A stretch of DNA of 64,000 nucleotides from Cryptosporidium bovis (lineage: Eukaryota > Apicomplexa > Conoidasida > Eucoccidiorida > Cryptosporidiidae): assembly GCA_009768925.2 (NCBI GenBank), contig VHIT02000027.1, positions 372,001-436,000 on the forward strand, in the 5' to 3' direction. The translations under genes and the position numbers were made by a program. Below, in pieces: positions 41,874 to 53,300 of the stretch (its first letter is position 1; each line of letters starts with the position of its first letter). The notes beneath the pieces were generated by a model. That model was not told where the DNA came from, searched no databases, and worked only from the letters and a program-made list of their open reading frames with translations.

Positions 41874-44800
41874 TTAATCAATATTAAATATTTTGATTTG
41901 ATTAAATGCCCTAACACCTTCCATAGAAAACAGTGTTTTAGCCTCATCCAACTTGGTAAATTCATTAGGGGTAAATTCTTTAAGTCTATCTAATTCACTG
42001 CTATTGCTAATTGAGTTTGGTGATTGAATTGCGAACATTACCATATTAGAATAATCGTAAATGTTTCTGTACCAGTTAATGAAGTCTTTAAAAGAAATGT
42101 CTTTTAAAAATTGAATACTTCTTTCCCTCCACTCAAAATCGTACTCCTTTCTCTGAATAGTGTCAGAATACTCTGCATTCACGTCTGCAAAACTTGTAAG
42201 TTCGTCCTTTAAATATTCTATATAAGACAACCTTGACACATCAAACATTTCATTTGTGATTAAATTAGATGAAGTAGAAAACCATTTATCCCAGAACTCT
42301 AGCACATTTTCAGAGATAACATCGACATTATTGTTCGATGAAACAACAACAAAGGAGAATCCAGAAATATGCCCAGAAAATGTTTTATATGTGGAATAAA
42401 CAATATAACCAAGTTGTTTATCCGTCCTCAATTCAGCGAAAAATTGATCAGAAATTATTGATACCAACAAATTTGTAAGTAGGAACGACCCCAAAGATCT
42501 GTAATCAACATAAATGTTTAATATGATTGCACTGTTAATGTCAATTTTAGATTCAGATATCTTAAACAAGTAGTATTTTGATTTTCTGGGAAGTGAAACA
42601 ACATCAAGAATTTGTAAATTACCTAAACTTTCTGTAGAATTATGAATATATAAATCAGATCTCAGGTGATCTGGAATGTGTGAATATTCTCCCATTTGAG
42701 ATTCGTTACATCCAAAATAATTTTTTAAACTAGTGTATAATGATCTGAATCTATCCCATAGTGAGAAAAAGAAGTCAGATACAAACATAAAACTAAATTC
42801 ATTATTTGAAGTAATTTTTCTGTTTTCTTCGGTATAAAGAGTCGTGAAAAAGTGATCCAGTATATCAACGACAGCCTTTGGATCCATATTACCAAATACA
42901 AATCCACTCAATTTTGAGGCATTTAAAAGTAAATCAGTGAATTCAATAAATTCCTGAAAATCAAGTGACGATAGCTCTTTTAGTTTCGCCTCAGGAGATA
43001 AGTCTTGATTAAAATTAAGTTTATTTAACATCCTGGAATACTCATCGCTTATCTCCGGATTATCAAAATAGTCCATTAATTTTTTTTCTAAAAGTTGTAT
43101 TTGAATGTCAAACTCATGTTTAGTTACTTTTTTTGAGAACTCCCTAATTAATTGTGCTGATCTGTACATAACCAATGGCATTTTATCTGTAAAACCAAAT
43201 GAAACAAAAGTTGCCTGAATTGTATTCAAATAGCTTGAGGAAAATGAACTTGTACTCATAGATGCTAGATACGAAGCTAGGTCTAACTCAAACAATTCCT
43301 GTGAAAATTTTGTTGATATTAACACAGAAAATAAGTACGAATACAATTCCAATCTTAGTGAATTCGTTGTTATTGAAACAGAATTTTTTAATACTTTATC
43401 CAGTGGAAAATCAAACATAACTTTAAATGTCACTTTTGGAATATTTAATATGTGTGTTGGATAATAAAAGAAATCCTTATATAAACCAAAGTTCTCATAT
43501 TCAGAAGACAAGTCCTTATTCACATTTGATTTTCCGTATTTACTAAGAGCGTCACCCAACCTTATAGGTACATTTTCAACAGTTACTCCATTCAAATTAT
43601 TCGAGAAATCACCAGATATATATGGATTTGGTTCTGAATGTGTTATTCCGAATTTTTCTATAGCCATTTTTGGTGTTACTTGTTTTAGGTATGAAATAAA
43701 ACAAGGATTCAATTCCTTTGTCACATATTTCGCTTTTGTGTAATTTTCCTCTAATATTTCACCAATGGAAAGCTTAGAACTTAATAACAGCTCGTTATAA
43801 ACTTTATCTTCCAAATGTTCACTGCTTGGATACAAACTACAAATAATATTATCCTCCACAGAAATTGAATTATTAATAACATCCTCCAGGTTCTTGACTC
43901 TGAAGAAAACCAACATATTATCTGGATTAATTTGAGACATTATCTCTTCATGTGTTTCCATATCAAAATCTGAAATTAAATATGACTTTTTAAGTACTTC
44001 TTCTGGTTTAGACTCATAGTTGTAGTATGTCTCCAATATATTATTACTTTCATCAAACAAACTAAGTACTTTGCCATAATCGAAACTTGACAATGAAGTC
44101 ATTTTTTTTTCATTGTATAAATCAATCTTTGGTTCTGTATTCTTAATTAATTTAATTACTGAAAAGAAGGCTTCAAAAATTAAAAACAAATTCTTTTCAC
44201 CCTTTTTAGTTAATGTTACCGTTAATTCTACATAAGAAAAACCTATATTGTAATCATCTACATCCAAATCCATATCAAAAATAAGTCTTGAATTGTATAA
44301 GTATTGATACAGTCCACCTTTTCTTTTTGACGAAATGTATCTTTCAAGAAGGAAAAGTCTGTCTTGTGAAATAGTTTTCGGCATATATCTTTTCAAGGGA
44401 AATATTACCTTAATTCTCATGTCGTTTCCAAAAGAATCCAATAATACAATCTTATTGGTTAAAGATTTAAATGGGTTAACAGAATTCTTATCTATTGGCT
44501 CAGAAAATGTCTGAATTGGGAGATTCTTATTTTCAATACCTGAAAAATGCTTAATTGCCATGTTTGTTAATTCATCCAAAGATTGATTGCCTGTAAGAAC
44601 CAGTACCATTCTATTTGAACTGTATTCACTCTTAAAAAATTTAATAACCTCCTCTCTAACATCAATTCCAATAGATTCAGGTATTCTTTTCAAAGTGTCG
44701 AGATTACCGAAATCAAATCTACTAAAAAGGCTTTTTTTATCTACTAGACTCTTGAGAACGAAATATAAACGTAAATCATCGTCTGTTTTTGCGTAATTAA

Positions 44801-45398
44801 ATTCATTTTCTATTGCCATCAATTCCTTATAAGTGTAAGTATCATCAAACAAGGGTGCTTTGAAAAACTCAGAAAATCTATCCAGTGCCTCATCAAATGA
44901 TAGTGAGTCTACAGTTAATTCATATACTGTTTTGTATGAATGTGTATGAGCATTTGTGTAACCATTGTGCAAACCAATAAACTTCATAAAACCGTCCAAA
45001 TCTGGATATTTCTCGCTGTTTATAAACAATAAATGCTCCAAGTAATGAGCAAGCCCGTAAAGTATTCCTGGTTCCATTGATGAACCCACTTTAACATTCA
45101 TCAATGCCGTCGATTTCGTTGTCTTCGAATCAGACACCAAAAACACTTCCAACTCATTCAGTAGCTTTACATACCTGTAACTCCTCTCAGAAATTACCGG
45201 CTTAAGAAATTCATCATCATCTACTATACTAAGTATAGACCCTTGAAACTTGTCACCATTTAAATCAACCCTCTCTCTTAAAGATACAAGGGAAATATTG
45301 GAATTTTCAGTAGCAAGGCTACTCCTAGATATAAATGATGTACATATTATTGCAGTTAACAACAGCACAATATTATTTAACCTCAGTTTTCTACTCAT
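41874..45398 (-). CDS. Active-type secreted insulinase (M16A metallopeptidase) J
   Basis: 1174 residues from the ATG at 45398 (a GTG lies one codon upstream). Signal peptide residues 8-29 (NNIVLLLTAIICTSFISRSSLA) with a plausible Ala cleavage site. After SYRYVKLLNELEVFLVSD comes the intact zinc motif HYLEH (118-122) in GLAHYLEHLLFINSEKYPD, with third ligand Glu199 in ENEF, again 76 residues on. The distal ELRTDKQLGYIVYS carries R991 and Y998 in the same spacing as the R824/Y831 pair of human insulin-degrading enzyme, and QLGY is identical to it. This is the best IDE-like member of the array and is predicted to be a secretory-pathway zinc peptidase acting on small peptides or on parasite/host surface substrates. 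It pairs with K by shared domain-2 (ISSKRKG) and domain-3 (NVPIRL) blocks. The likely promoter has GCCGCCA 71 bases upstream. Confidence 0.93.
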   Translation of the reverse strand: MSRKLRLNNIVLLLTAIICTSFISRSSLATENSNISLVSLRERVDLNGDKFQGSILSIVDDDEFLKPVISERSYRYVKLLNELEVFLVSDSKTTKSTALMNVKVGSSMEPGILYGLAHYLEHLLFINSEKYPDLDGFMKFIGLHNGYTNAHTHSYKTVYELTVDSLSFDEALDRFSEFFKAPLFDDTYTYKELMAIENEFNYAKTDDDLRLYFVLKSLVDKKSLFSRFDFGNLDTLKRIPESIGIDVREEVIKFFKSEYSSNRMVLVLTGNQSLDELTNMAIKHFSGIENKNLPIQTFSEPIDKNSVNPFKSLTNKIVLLDSFGNDMRIKVIFPLKRYMPKTISQDRLFLLERYISSKRKGGLYQYLYNSRLIFDMDLDVDDYNIGFSYVELTVTLTKKGEKNLFLIFEAFFSVIKLIKNTEPKIDLYNEKKMTSLSSFDYGKVLSLFDESNNILETYYNYESKPEEVLKKSYLISDFDMETHEEIMSQINPDNMLVFFRVKNLEDVINNSISVEDNIICSLYPSSEHLEDKVYNELLLSSKLSIGEILEENYTKAKYVTKELNPCFISYLKQVTPKMAIEKFGITHSEPNPYISGDFSNNLNGVTVENVPIRLGDALSKYGKSNVNKDLSSEYENFGLYKDFFYYPTHILNIPKVTFKVMFDFPLDKVLKNSVSITTNSLRLELYSYLFSVLISTKFSQELFELDLASYLASMSTSSFSSSYLNTIQATFVSFGFTDKMPLVMYRSAQLIREFSKKVTKHEFDIQIQLLEKKLMDYFDNPEISDEYSRMLNKLNFNQDLSPEAKLKELSSLDFQEFIEFTDLLLNASKLSGFVFGNMDPKAVVDILDHFFTTLYTEENRKITSNNEFSFMFVSDFFFSLWDRFRSLYTSLKNYFGCNESQMGEYSHIPDHLRSDLYIHNSTESLGNLQILDVVSLPRKSKYYLFKISESKIDINSAIILNIYVDYRSLGSFLLTNLLVSIISDQFFAELRTDKQLGYIVYSTYKTFSGHISGFSFVVVSSNNNVDVISENVLEFWDKWFSTSSNLITNEMFDVSRLSYIEYLKDELTSFADVNAEYSDTIQRKEYDFEWRERSIQFLKDISFKDFINWYRNIYDYSNMVMFAIQSPNSISNSSELDRLKEFTPNEFTKLDEAKTLFSMEGVRAFNQIKIFNID

Positions 45399-46329
45399 CA
45401 CTTCCCTCTAACAGAAACTCCGTATTTTTAGTGGGTCTGAAATTATATCACCAAAATTAATGAACATTGCCGCCATATCCCATTTTGTATCTGCCTGGCA
45501 TTTCAGAATAAAACATTTGCCAATAAATTTGAATTTAGATGGTTTAACATTTTTTATTTTATTAGAAAATACTTTTAAATATTTACTATTCCGAGTTTTT
45601 ATAGTGAAATCTCGCTCAGACCCCGTTTCAAATAGCTTTTGAGATTATTTTCACATTTCATATATAAATTTTATACATTTATATTCATTGCTCATACAAC
45701 CCCCAGTTGTGTATGCTTTTCCCTAAAAGTAGTCTCTAAAACATTTGGAATTTTCACTTTATTATATAATATTTGACTGTGAATTAACGAGTCCTTTTTT
45801 CTATTTTTAAAATCATTCAAATTCGATTGCGCGTCATCACATCAACCCTCGCATCTGACATATTGTGAAAACTTTGATTAGCCGAAAACGAATGAAAAAT
45901 AAGCTACAAGCTGAGTAATGTTTCTTAAGTGTTCCAAAAACATGGAAGAAGATAATTAGACTAATAAATGTAATTTTCTTTATTGATAAACCTATTTTAC
46001 TGTAAAGCTTTACTGGGGGAGTGCAACATCTGTCAAAAAAAAGCATGCATGCATGCGATTTTTCAAGTATACATGTATTGTGCAATATTGAAAAAAATGA
46101 AGATAAATATAGTATAAACAAAAATTAAATCCGAAAAATTAATTGGATAAAGGGACAAAATACGTAAATATTAAAAAAAGCAAACAACTTGTTAACTTGA
46201 AAAATAAAAAAAATATAGCATTCAAGGAATATAGGTGTTCTTCAATACTAGTTTATTATTGAATTGAAAAGATTGATAAAGATATACTGTTTATATTATA
46301 AAGGTTTTATTTAATTTAACAGTTGTTTT
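45399..46329. promoter_or_regulatory. Intergenic spacer, promoter of protein J
   Basis: 931 bases. It contains GCCGCCA at 45469-45475 close to the start of J and a TGCATGCA run further up. Short frames on both strands show no protein-like character. Confidence 0.45.
46043..46056. promoter_or_regulatory. GCATGCATGCATGC run (ApiAP2-type motif)
   Basis: Overlapping TGCATGCA palindromes about 650 bases upstream of the secreted active-type peptidase J. Similar to the run at 3011-3029. Confidence 0.4.
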
Positions 46330-49300
46330 TTAGTCAACATTATATGCAGTAATTGGATTAAACGATTTAATATCGTTTTGATTAAGGAAATATCCTGTTT
46401 TTACTTTAATATAGCTCTCAGGAACGTACTTTTGAAGTTCATTGTAGCCTCCCTCACTGATTTTTTGCGAATAAATACCAAACAACATTTTCTTAGAATT
46501 TGGCCACAACTTTTTGCACCATCTTCTAAAGCTCGAATAACTAACATCAGACAAAAATTCGATTTGAGTGTGCTTCTTATCAAAATCATACCTTTTGCTA
46601 TATATCTCACTTTTGAAATCTCTCAACATAATTGATATGTCCGAAATTTCTTCACTGAGGTTCTTTAGAACGACTTTCTTTGAATCTTGAAACATAAGAT
46701 CTGTAAAGCTTAAAATTTTTGAATTAAACCAAATGTTGAAAAATTCATTGGCAAAATTAACAAGAGACTGAATTTCATAATTTGGTGATTCACAGTGCAC
46801 TCTAATGGTCAGCATACGATCAAATAGTATTCTTTTTTCTATTGAAATGAAATCGTTGTAGTTGTATATTGATTTGAACTCCTCCAAGTAATACCTTGAC
46901 ATCACGAATACAAATAAATCTGCAAGAATGTCCGTCTCTTTTGTATAATAGTCAACTACGATTGATAACATAACGCTGTTATCGGCTACATTCGGATTTC
47001 TGGAAACTTCATGATAATAAAAGTTATTTTCCTCCAATGATAGTAAATCAACAACTCCGAACTCAGAAACTGAATTTGAAGTTGTTCTTTTTTGTATATT
47101 TGAACTAAGATGTGTTGGTATATTGAAATCAAAGCAAATATCACCGAATAAATTGTCAAATAAACTTTTAATTGTAGATTTAACACTTTTAATAAAATTA
47201 GACACTAAATTTACCGGTGGAAAAGTTGGACTATTTTTGTCTTTTTTCCTGTCATTTTTGACTTCATATCTTCCCAAATTTATAGCAAATATAAGTATTA
47301 ATTCCCTGGACTTAACTGGAGTTACATTTCCAAAAATCCAACCCTCCATTCTACCGTAATAAACCAAGACATTACTTACATTCACAACATCCTCCAATGT
47401 AATTTCATTCATAACCCTCATGATACTTGCATCTGAGGCATCCTGATTGAACAGAAAATTTCTTTCTATATAACTAAATTGATCTGAAAATTTATTCCTA
47501 GGGTCATTTTTTCTTTTATTGAAGTATAACCTTTTTGCTAATTTGAAGTTGGAGTTGTTTATATAATCGGTAAAATTAACTAATTTTTGTGCTATTATTG
47601 AAATGTAGCTAATTATATGATTTACATAACCACTTATTTCTATTGAAATTCCAAAAGCAGTAGATGGAGTTTCAAAAGGAGAGACCTTGTTGAAAGAAAC
47701 ATACGTCAGAGATCCCTCCAAATAGAAATTAATATCGTCCAATAATTTTGTTAGAATAAAAACTATGATAAAAAATATGATATCCAGCTTTTTTGTGTGT
47801 AGTGGAATAATTACCTTTCCAAATGCTTTTTTGAAAGGTAATTTAAGATATATCAAAACGTTTGTCCTTGGATTTGTTTGGAAGTGTGAGGGTAAGTAAA
47901 AGAATCTTTGATAATCTTTAACAATATCTTCAGACAAAAATTTGATATCCTGTTTGGAACCTGACTTCATTATTGCCTCTGAAAGTCTGATAGGTACATT
48001 TTGAGGTTCAATTTTATGTAAGGATGAGAATATCTTCAAGTTACTAAATAGTTTTAAATCCGGTTTTGAAACCTCAAAGTCGGTAAAAGCTGTTGTCGAA
48101 TTTACCATTTTTTTTAAAAAATTTATTATGCAAGGGTGTATAGTTTTTATAGCATATAAAGCACCAGTGGAGTTTGAAGATGTAAAATCCTCTTTTAACA
48201 AGCTTTGGTAAAAGAGTAGGTTATAATCGAAATTATCTAAATCGCTTAAGATGTTGTTGCATGCGACACTCTTTGTTGAATTATTCCCAGTAATTTCTGA
48301 TTCACCGCAGTCCCCGAAAACATCACTTATTGTAGGCTTGTTTATATATATATTCGGTTTTTTCTTTAAAAAAAAATAGTTATTATTCATATAACTAATA
48401 CTTCGAATGTGAAGAATAAGTAACATGTTTTCTGGAGTTAAGTCTGAAAGAATATTTTTTTGTAATTCGACGTTGAATTCACTATGTTTAAATTGTGCAG
48501 AAAGAACCTTTTCCGGAGCACATTTATAAGATTCGACCGAATTTTGGATGCTAAAACATTCATCAAACGAATAATAATCCTCTTTATATTTAAATCTATC
48601 ATAATCAAGTTTTTTGGTTAATTCAATTAATTCAAAATCAACATCGGTATTTCTCATCATCTCAAATACTGAGAAAATACCCCTTAGAACCTTCAAGACG
48701 TTTATTTTATAGTCCTTAAAAAAATCTATCTCAATATAGAGTGCCGAATACCCCCTGAGATAATTTCTAAATCCCACTTTAATGTCTGCAACAAGTTCCT
48801 TGTTAGATAAAAAGTAATAAAGACTTCCTTTCCTTTTACTAGATATAAAACTATTAAAAAACAACTCTGGGTTTGAGCTTTTGTATGGTGAAACGTATTC
48901 CCTCAATGGAAAGAGAATCTTTAATTTTGGTAATTCATCATTCGAGTAAAAAATTACATTTTTTTGTATTAAACTCAACAAAGGATTTTTGGTTGGATCA
49001 ATATGATAATGATTACTCTCTAAATGATTCTCAATCCTGCTAAACAGTTTGTCAACCATTCTAGTCTGTTCATCAAGAGAAATATTCGAAAGTAGTACAA
49101 ATGTCATATTTCTTGCATTATAATGCATTCTAAAGTATTCCAACATTTTTTCTCTTAAATTGTAACCTAAATCAGATGTTATATTCAGGTTCTTTATATT
49201 TGAGTCGGAATGATGTATGCTTTCTTTAATTGACAATTCCTTAATTACTTCAACCAGTCTAATCAAGTCAGAATTAGCTGTATCATCCATTTCGGTATTC

Positions 49301-49926
49301 AACAAACCAACCAATTCGTCATCTATTTCATTAACAATATTAGGATTGACAAAAATTCCAGAGAATAGCCTCAGTGTCTCCTCTGTTTTCTCTGAACTAA
49401 CTAAAAAGTTATATCTAACCTTTTCTCTCTCTGTTTTCGTACTTATATTAACAGTATTGTTAATTATAGCATCTTCCTTTGAATAACCCTTAAAGGAGTT
49501 GAGTATAATCGAATATTGAAGAAACCTGGATAAACCTGGGAGATTATGTGGTTCAAATTCAATTCCAGCCCTTACAATTAATGACCCAAAAGATAAAGTC
49601 GTATCTTTATCTTGCACCATAAACACCTTCAAATCATTATTTAATTTTACAAATCTATACTTTCTTTTAGTAGTAATTGGTTTTTCAAACAGTTCATCAT
49701 CAATAATTTCCATTACATTCTCAAATTCACTATAAGAGCTTTCATTATTTACCTTTTTATACAAATATGATGTTTCATTTGTATAATTCAAATTATTTCT
49801 TAATTTGATGTAGCTGTTTTCATATAATAACAGTCCACTGGAGTAAACCGAGTATTTGTAGCTATACAACAATTCAAACAGCAACAAAAGGCATATGTAC
49901 ACAACTTTAAGTACAGATAAAAACAT
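46330..49926 (-). CDS. Insulinase-like (M16) protein K, degenerate zinc site, secreted
   Basis: 1198 residues, ATG at 49926. A signal peptide covers residues 4-21 (VLKVVYICLLLLFELLYS). The M16 block is KYRFVKLNNDLKVFMVQD. The zinc motif reads RFLQY (134-138): His to Arg, Glu to Gln and His to Tyr, so all three are lost while the flanking GLS.FL frame is kept. The R-X6-Y motif is also absent. It is the closest paralog of active protein J: SSKRKGSLYYFLSNKEL against SSKRKGGLYQYLYN, and NVPIRLSEAI against NVPIRLGDAL. This pair shows one duplicate keeping and the other losing catalysis. It is the first gene of the array, divergent from Pol alpha, with an E2F-type TTGGCGGGA only 31 bases before its ATG. 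Confidence 0.87.
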   Translation of the reverse strand: MFLSVLKVVYICLLLLFELLYSYKYSVYSSGLLLYENSYIKLRNNLNYTNETSYLYKKVNNESSYSEFENVMEIIDDELFEKPITTKRKYRFVKLNNDLKVFMVQDKDTTLSFGSLIVRAGIEFEPHNLPGLSRFLQYSIILNSFKGYSKEDAIINNTVNISTKTEREKVRYNFLVSSEKTEETLRLFSGIFVNPNIVNEIDDELVGLLNTEMDDTANSDLIRLVEVIKELSIKESIHHSDSNIKNLNITSDLGYNLREKMLEYFRMHYNARNMTFVLLSNISLDEQTRMVDKLFSRIENHLESNHYHIDPTKNPLLSLIQKNVIFYSNDELPKLKILFPLREYVSPYKSSNPELFFNSFISSKRKGSLYYFLSNKELVADIKVGFRNYLRGYSALYIEIDFFKDYKINVLKVLRGIFSVFEMMRNTDVDFELIELTKKLDYDRFKYKEDYYSFDECFSIQNSVESYKCAPEKVLSAQFKHSEFNVELQKNILSDLTPENMLLILHIRSISYMNNNYFFLKKKPNIYINKPTISDVFGDCGESEITGNNSTKSVACNNILSDLDNFDYNLLFYQSLLKEDFTSSNSTGALYAIKTIHPCIINFLKKMVNSTTAFTDFEVSKPDLKLFSNLKIFSSLHKIEPQNVPIRLSEAIMKSGSKQDIKFLSEDIVKDYQRFFYLPSHFQTNPRTNVLIYLKLPFKKAFGKVIIPLHTKKLDIIFFIIVFILTKLLDDINFYLEGSLTYVSFNKVSPFETPSTAFGISIEISGYVNHIISYISIIAQKLVNFTDYINNSNFKLAKRLYFNKRKNDPRNKFSDQFSYIERNFLFNQDASDASIMRVMNEITLEDVVNVSNVLVYYGRMEGWIFGNVTPVKSRELILIFAINLGRYEVKNDRKKDKNSPTFPPVNLVSNFIKSVKSTIKSLFDNLFGDICFDFNIPTHLSSNIQKRTTSNSVSEFGVVDLLSLEENNFYYHEVSRNPNVADNSVMLSIVVDYYTKETDILADLFVFVMSRYYLEEFKSIYNYNDFISIEKRILFDRMLTIRVHCESPNYEIQSLVNFANEFFNIWFNSKILSFTDLMFQDSKKVVLKNLSEEISDISIMLRDFKSEIYSKRYDFDKKHTQIEFLSDVSYSSFRRWCKKLWPNSKKMLFGIYSQKISEGGYNELQKYVPESYIKVKTGYFLNQNDIKSFNPITAYNVD

Positions 49927-49956
49927 TTTACCTATCTTTTCATCGTCAAAGAATTA

Positions 49957-49965
49957 TTGGCGGGA
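49957..49965. promoter_or_regulatory. E2F-type site TTGGCGGGA
   Basis: Matches the classical E2F half-site (TTSGCGG core). It lies 31 bases upstream of the ATG of protein K. Confidence 0.45.
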
Positions 49966-50287
49966 CTAAAAATGTCACTTCTTTACTCATAGCATAAATG
50001 AGAAAAAATAAGGTTAAATACTAACGAAAAAAACAAAAATAACAATTAAATAATAATAAAAATAACATAAATATTGGTGTTTCATTACTCCAGGCAGTAA
50101 AAAGTATAGTGTTTTGGCTCTGGAACTGGTGGCGATTGCTGACTGAGGAAGGAATTCAAAGAAAGAAATGTATTATAAAGTATAAATAGTGCAGATGAAT
50201 ATTTTATCAACATTAATACCCGAAAAGTTTTCAGTATTCAAATATTTACACAAACATTTAATTAAAAAATTAAACATAAAAAGAATT

Positions 50288-50295
50288 AGGCGCCA
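50288..50295. promoter_or_regulatory. E2F-like site AGGCGCCA
   Basis: GGCGCC palindrome core 104 bases upstream of the DNA polymerase alpha start. E2F control of replication genes is well established in eukaryotes, which makes this placement sensible. Confidence 0.55.
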
Positions 50296-50398
50296 TTTTT
50301 AATTGAATATTTAACACATAAAATGTCTGTGGGGAAAACGGGTATAGCAATGGAATGAATTTTTGCAATTAGAAAGAGGCCCCATTAATCTTTGAAGG

Positions 50399-53300
50399 AT
50401 GAGAAGTAAGAACTTGAGAAATGCACAGGGAGCTCTTTCTGAAATTAGGAAGATAAGGGAGGGCAAAATAAAAGCGAGTGAGGCATATACATTGAAAGAT
50501 AACAACATTTATGAGGAAGTAGATGAAGAGGAGTATCAAAATATAATAAGAGAGAGAAGAATAAAGGATTTTGTTGTTGATGACGATTGTATGGGATACG
50601 AAGATGATGGCACTGATCTGATGGAGAATTACATTTCCATTCCAGAAGAAGATTGTAAAAGATATGAAAGAAAGAGGAAGAAAGGTGAGAAAAGACATCT
50701 AAATGGTTTGGGTTCAATAATCAAACAGTTCCAATTTGAGGATAAAACTAAAAGCAGGGAAATGCAAAACATTTCAAAAGTAGAAGACTCAAAGAGCGTT
50801 GATCTACTTAATACTCTAAAGAATTTTGATGATGCGTTATTTGAGGATATAGAAGAACCTCAAGAAACAAAAGCAAATAAAGAGAGTTGCCAAAAAACTT
50901 ATTACAGCCAACACCTTTTCAATAATGAGAAATTAGATGGAAAATTGAGTCTGATTGAGACGAATAAAAATAATATTGATAAGCTGAGTCCAGCTGATAT
51001 GAATGTATTTGTAATTAATGAAAATGAGGTGATGGCGAAGAGTATTGAAGTTGAAAGTAGAAAAGACAAAGAAATAGATGGACTTGAAATGATAAAAGAT
51101 GTTGAGATTGAATCAGATGTTGGTGAAAAAGGCTTGAAGCATTTGAAACTAAGTGAAGTGAACATGTTTGACAAGGCTGATGAGTTGTTAATTTCAAATC
51201 CTGTAAATTCTGGCACAAATATAGTGGATTGCCAGGACAATTTAAGTTTTTACATAATGGAGATAACAGAAGATGCAAATACTGGCGAGCTGTTTTTATT
51301 TGGAAAACTAATGTTGAACAATAATTTATGTGGAGATTCAGTGCTAACTGAGAATTGTTGCGTAGTAATAAAAGAAACATGGAGAACGTTATATGTGTAT
51401 CCAAGGGAAAGCATGCCTAATCATCCAGACCCAATAACAGTTTCACAAAACGTTGCAAAAGAGATGTTAGAAATGAGAAAAATATATAAAATACCTAAAT
51501 TGCAGATGAAACCAGTAACTAGAAATTTTTGTTTTTCTGATAAAGACGTTTTATATGGTCCAAATCAACCTTTTTTGAAAGTTCTTTATTCTTCAAAATA
51601 TCCAGCACTACCCTCAAATATTTCAGGCGAAACTTTTTCACGTATATTTGGTACAAATACAAGTTTGGTTGAGAACTTTATAGTAAAAAGGGGAATAAAG
51701 GGGCCATCATGGATTAAAATAATGAAACCATATCAGATAATTCCAGTTGGAGGTGGAAGAAAGTCCCAATGTAAATATGAGATACATATACAAAACTGGA
51801 AGGTGATAAGACCTTGGAATAGCTCATTAGTAGGAACTAACCATTCGAATTCTAACAACACATTTGGTGACAATGCACAAACAAATACAAACAAGATTTC
51901 CGTATCAAATAAAGGAGATGGATCGGCCCCGTCCCCACCACTTTCAACTTTATTGTGTATAAACATAAATTCAAAATTGTCTCCAGAATCATCAAACTCT
52001 GAAATATACAGCATCTGTATGGTTGGATTAAAAAATGTAGATATAGATGATATTTGTTGGGATGACTACAATGCAAGTGATTTAGTACAAGGAAAAATAT
52101 CATCTTTTTCAAATATTCAATTATGGACAGGAATAAGGAGAGTGAGTCAATCTTTAACTTTTCCTGTAGGATCAGAAGAGAAAATGGAGAAGGCAGGTAT
52201 CAAATATTTTTCAACAGAAAGATCGTTACTTGTTTCTTTTATAACAGCGTTTTCGAACATGGATCCGGATATCATAGTAGGTCACAACATATGGATTGAT
52301 CATTTGGACATACTTGTAAACAGATTAATGCAATTAAATATCCCAAATTCCTGGAAACTCGGAAAAATATTTACTTCGGTTCAAAATCAGAAAATAAGTA
52401 TGAAATCCTCATCAAGTACAAAAAGAATACAAACTTTGTTCCAAGGGAGACTGATATGTGACACATGTCTTTCTTCAAGAGAGTTTATGAAGAGTAGAAT
52501 AGATTATCAACTAAATACTATATTTTCAGATATATTTAGCAAGGATTATCAATTAAAAAAAGCATCTGAAAGACCAGATTCAAGTGAAGATTTTTTAAAT
52601 AACACATATAAAAACTATGATAGTATTTTTAAAGCTCTATTTAACGAGTTATTGGTTTCGGTTGGTGTGTTTAAATTGTTGTTTCATCTTCAGGTTCTTC
52701 CATTAACAAGAGAGTTAACGAACTTGGCAGGTTTTTTGTGGTCGAAAAGCCTTTTATTTTTAAGGGCAGAAAGAAATGAATATTTATTACTACATGAATT
52801 TCATAAGGGTAAATTTGTTGCTCCAGATTTGTGTCAAAAGAATCACAAACAAAAACAAAAAAGTATTACCGATGAGTCTGTATATGTTAACTTTGATAAG
52901 GAACAGGGACCTAGTAAGAAGGAGGATGGTTCTTATTCGGGAGGACTTGTATTGGAACCAATAACAGGGCTTTATGAAAGTTTTGTGTTATTGTTGGATT
53001 TCAATTCATTGTATCCTTCAATAATTCAGGAATTCAATATATGTTTCACTACAAGAGAACCAACTGAAAATGATTCAGAGGATAAATATAAGAACGGAAA
53101 TACTTTATTATTTGAGAACACGATCCTTCCCGGTGTACTAGAGAGTTTGGTTAAAAGAAGGCGTCATATAAAGGAAATTCTAAAAGGACTGGGCAATGGA
53201 ACACGTAGGATTCAGCTTGAAATACGCCAACTTGCTCTTAAACTTACAGCAAATTCTATATATGGTTGTCTAGGTTACAAAAACTCAAGGTTTTATGCAA

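Larger units (their letters stand above)
49927..50398. promoter_or_regulatory. Bidirectional promoter, insulinase K / DNA polymerase alpha
   Basis: 472 bases between divergent starts. It holds TTGGCGGGA (49957-49965) near K and AGGCGCCA (50288-50295) near Pol alpha. In between it is A-rich. Confidence 0.55.

Noticed and set aside
45837-46121. A 94-codon minus-strand frame in the spacer upstream of peptidase J
   Set aside because: Composition is the Phe/Leu/Ile mix typical of chance frames in AT-rich DNA, it contains the TGCATGCA run, and it shows no domain.
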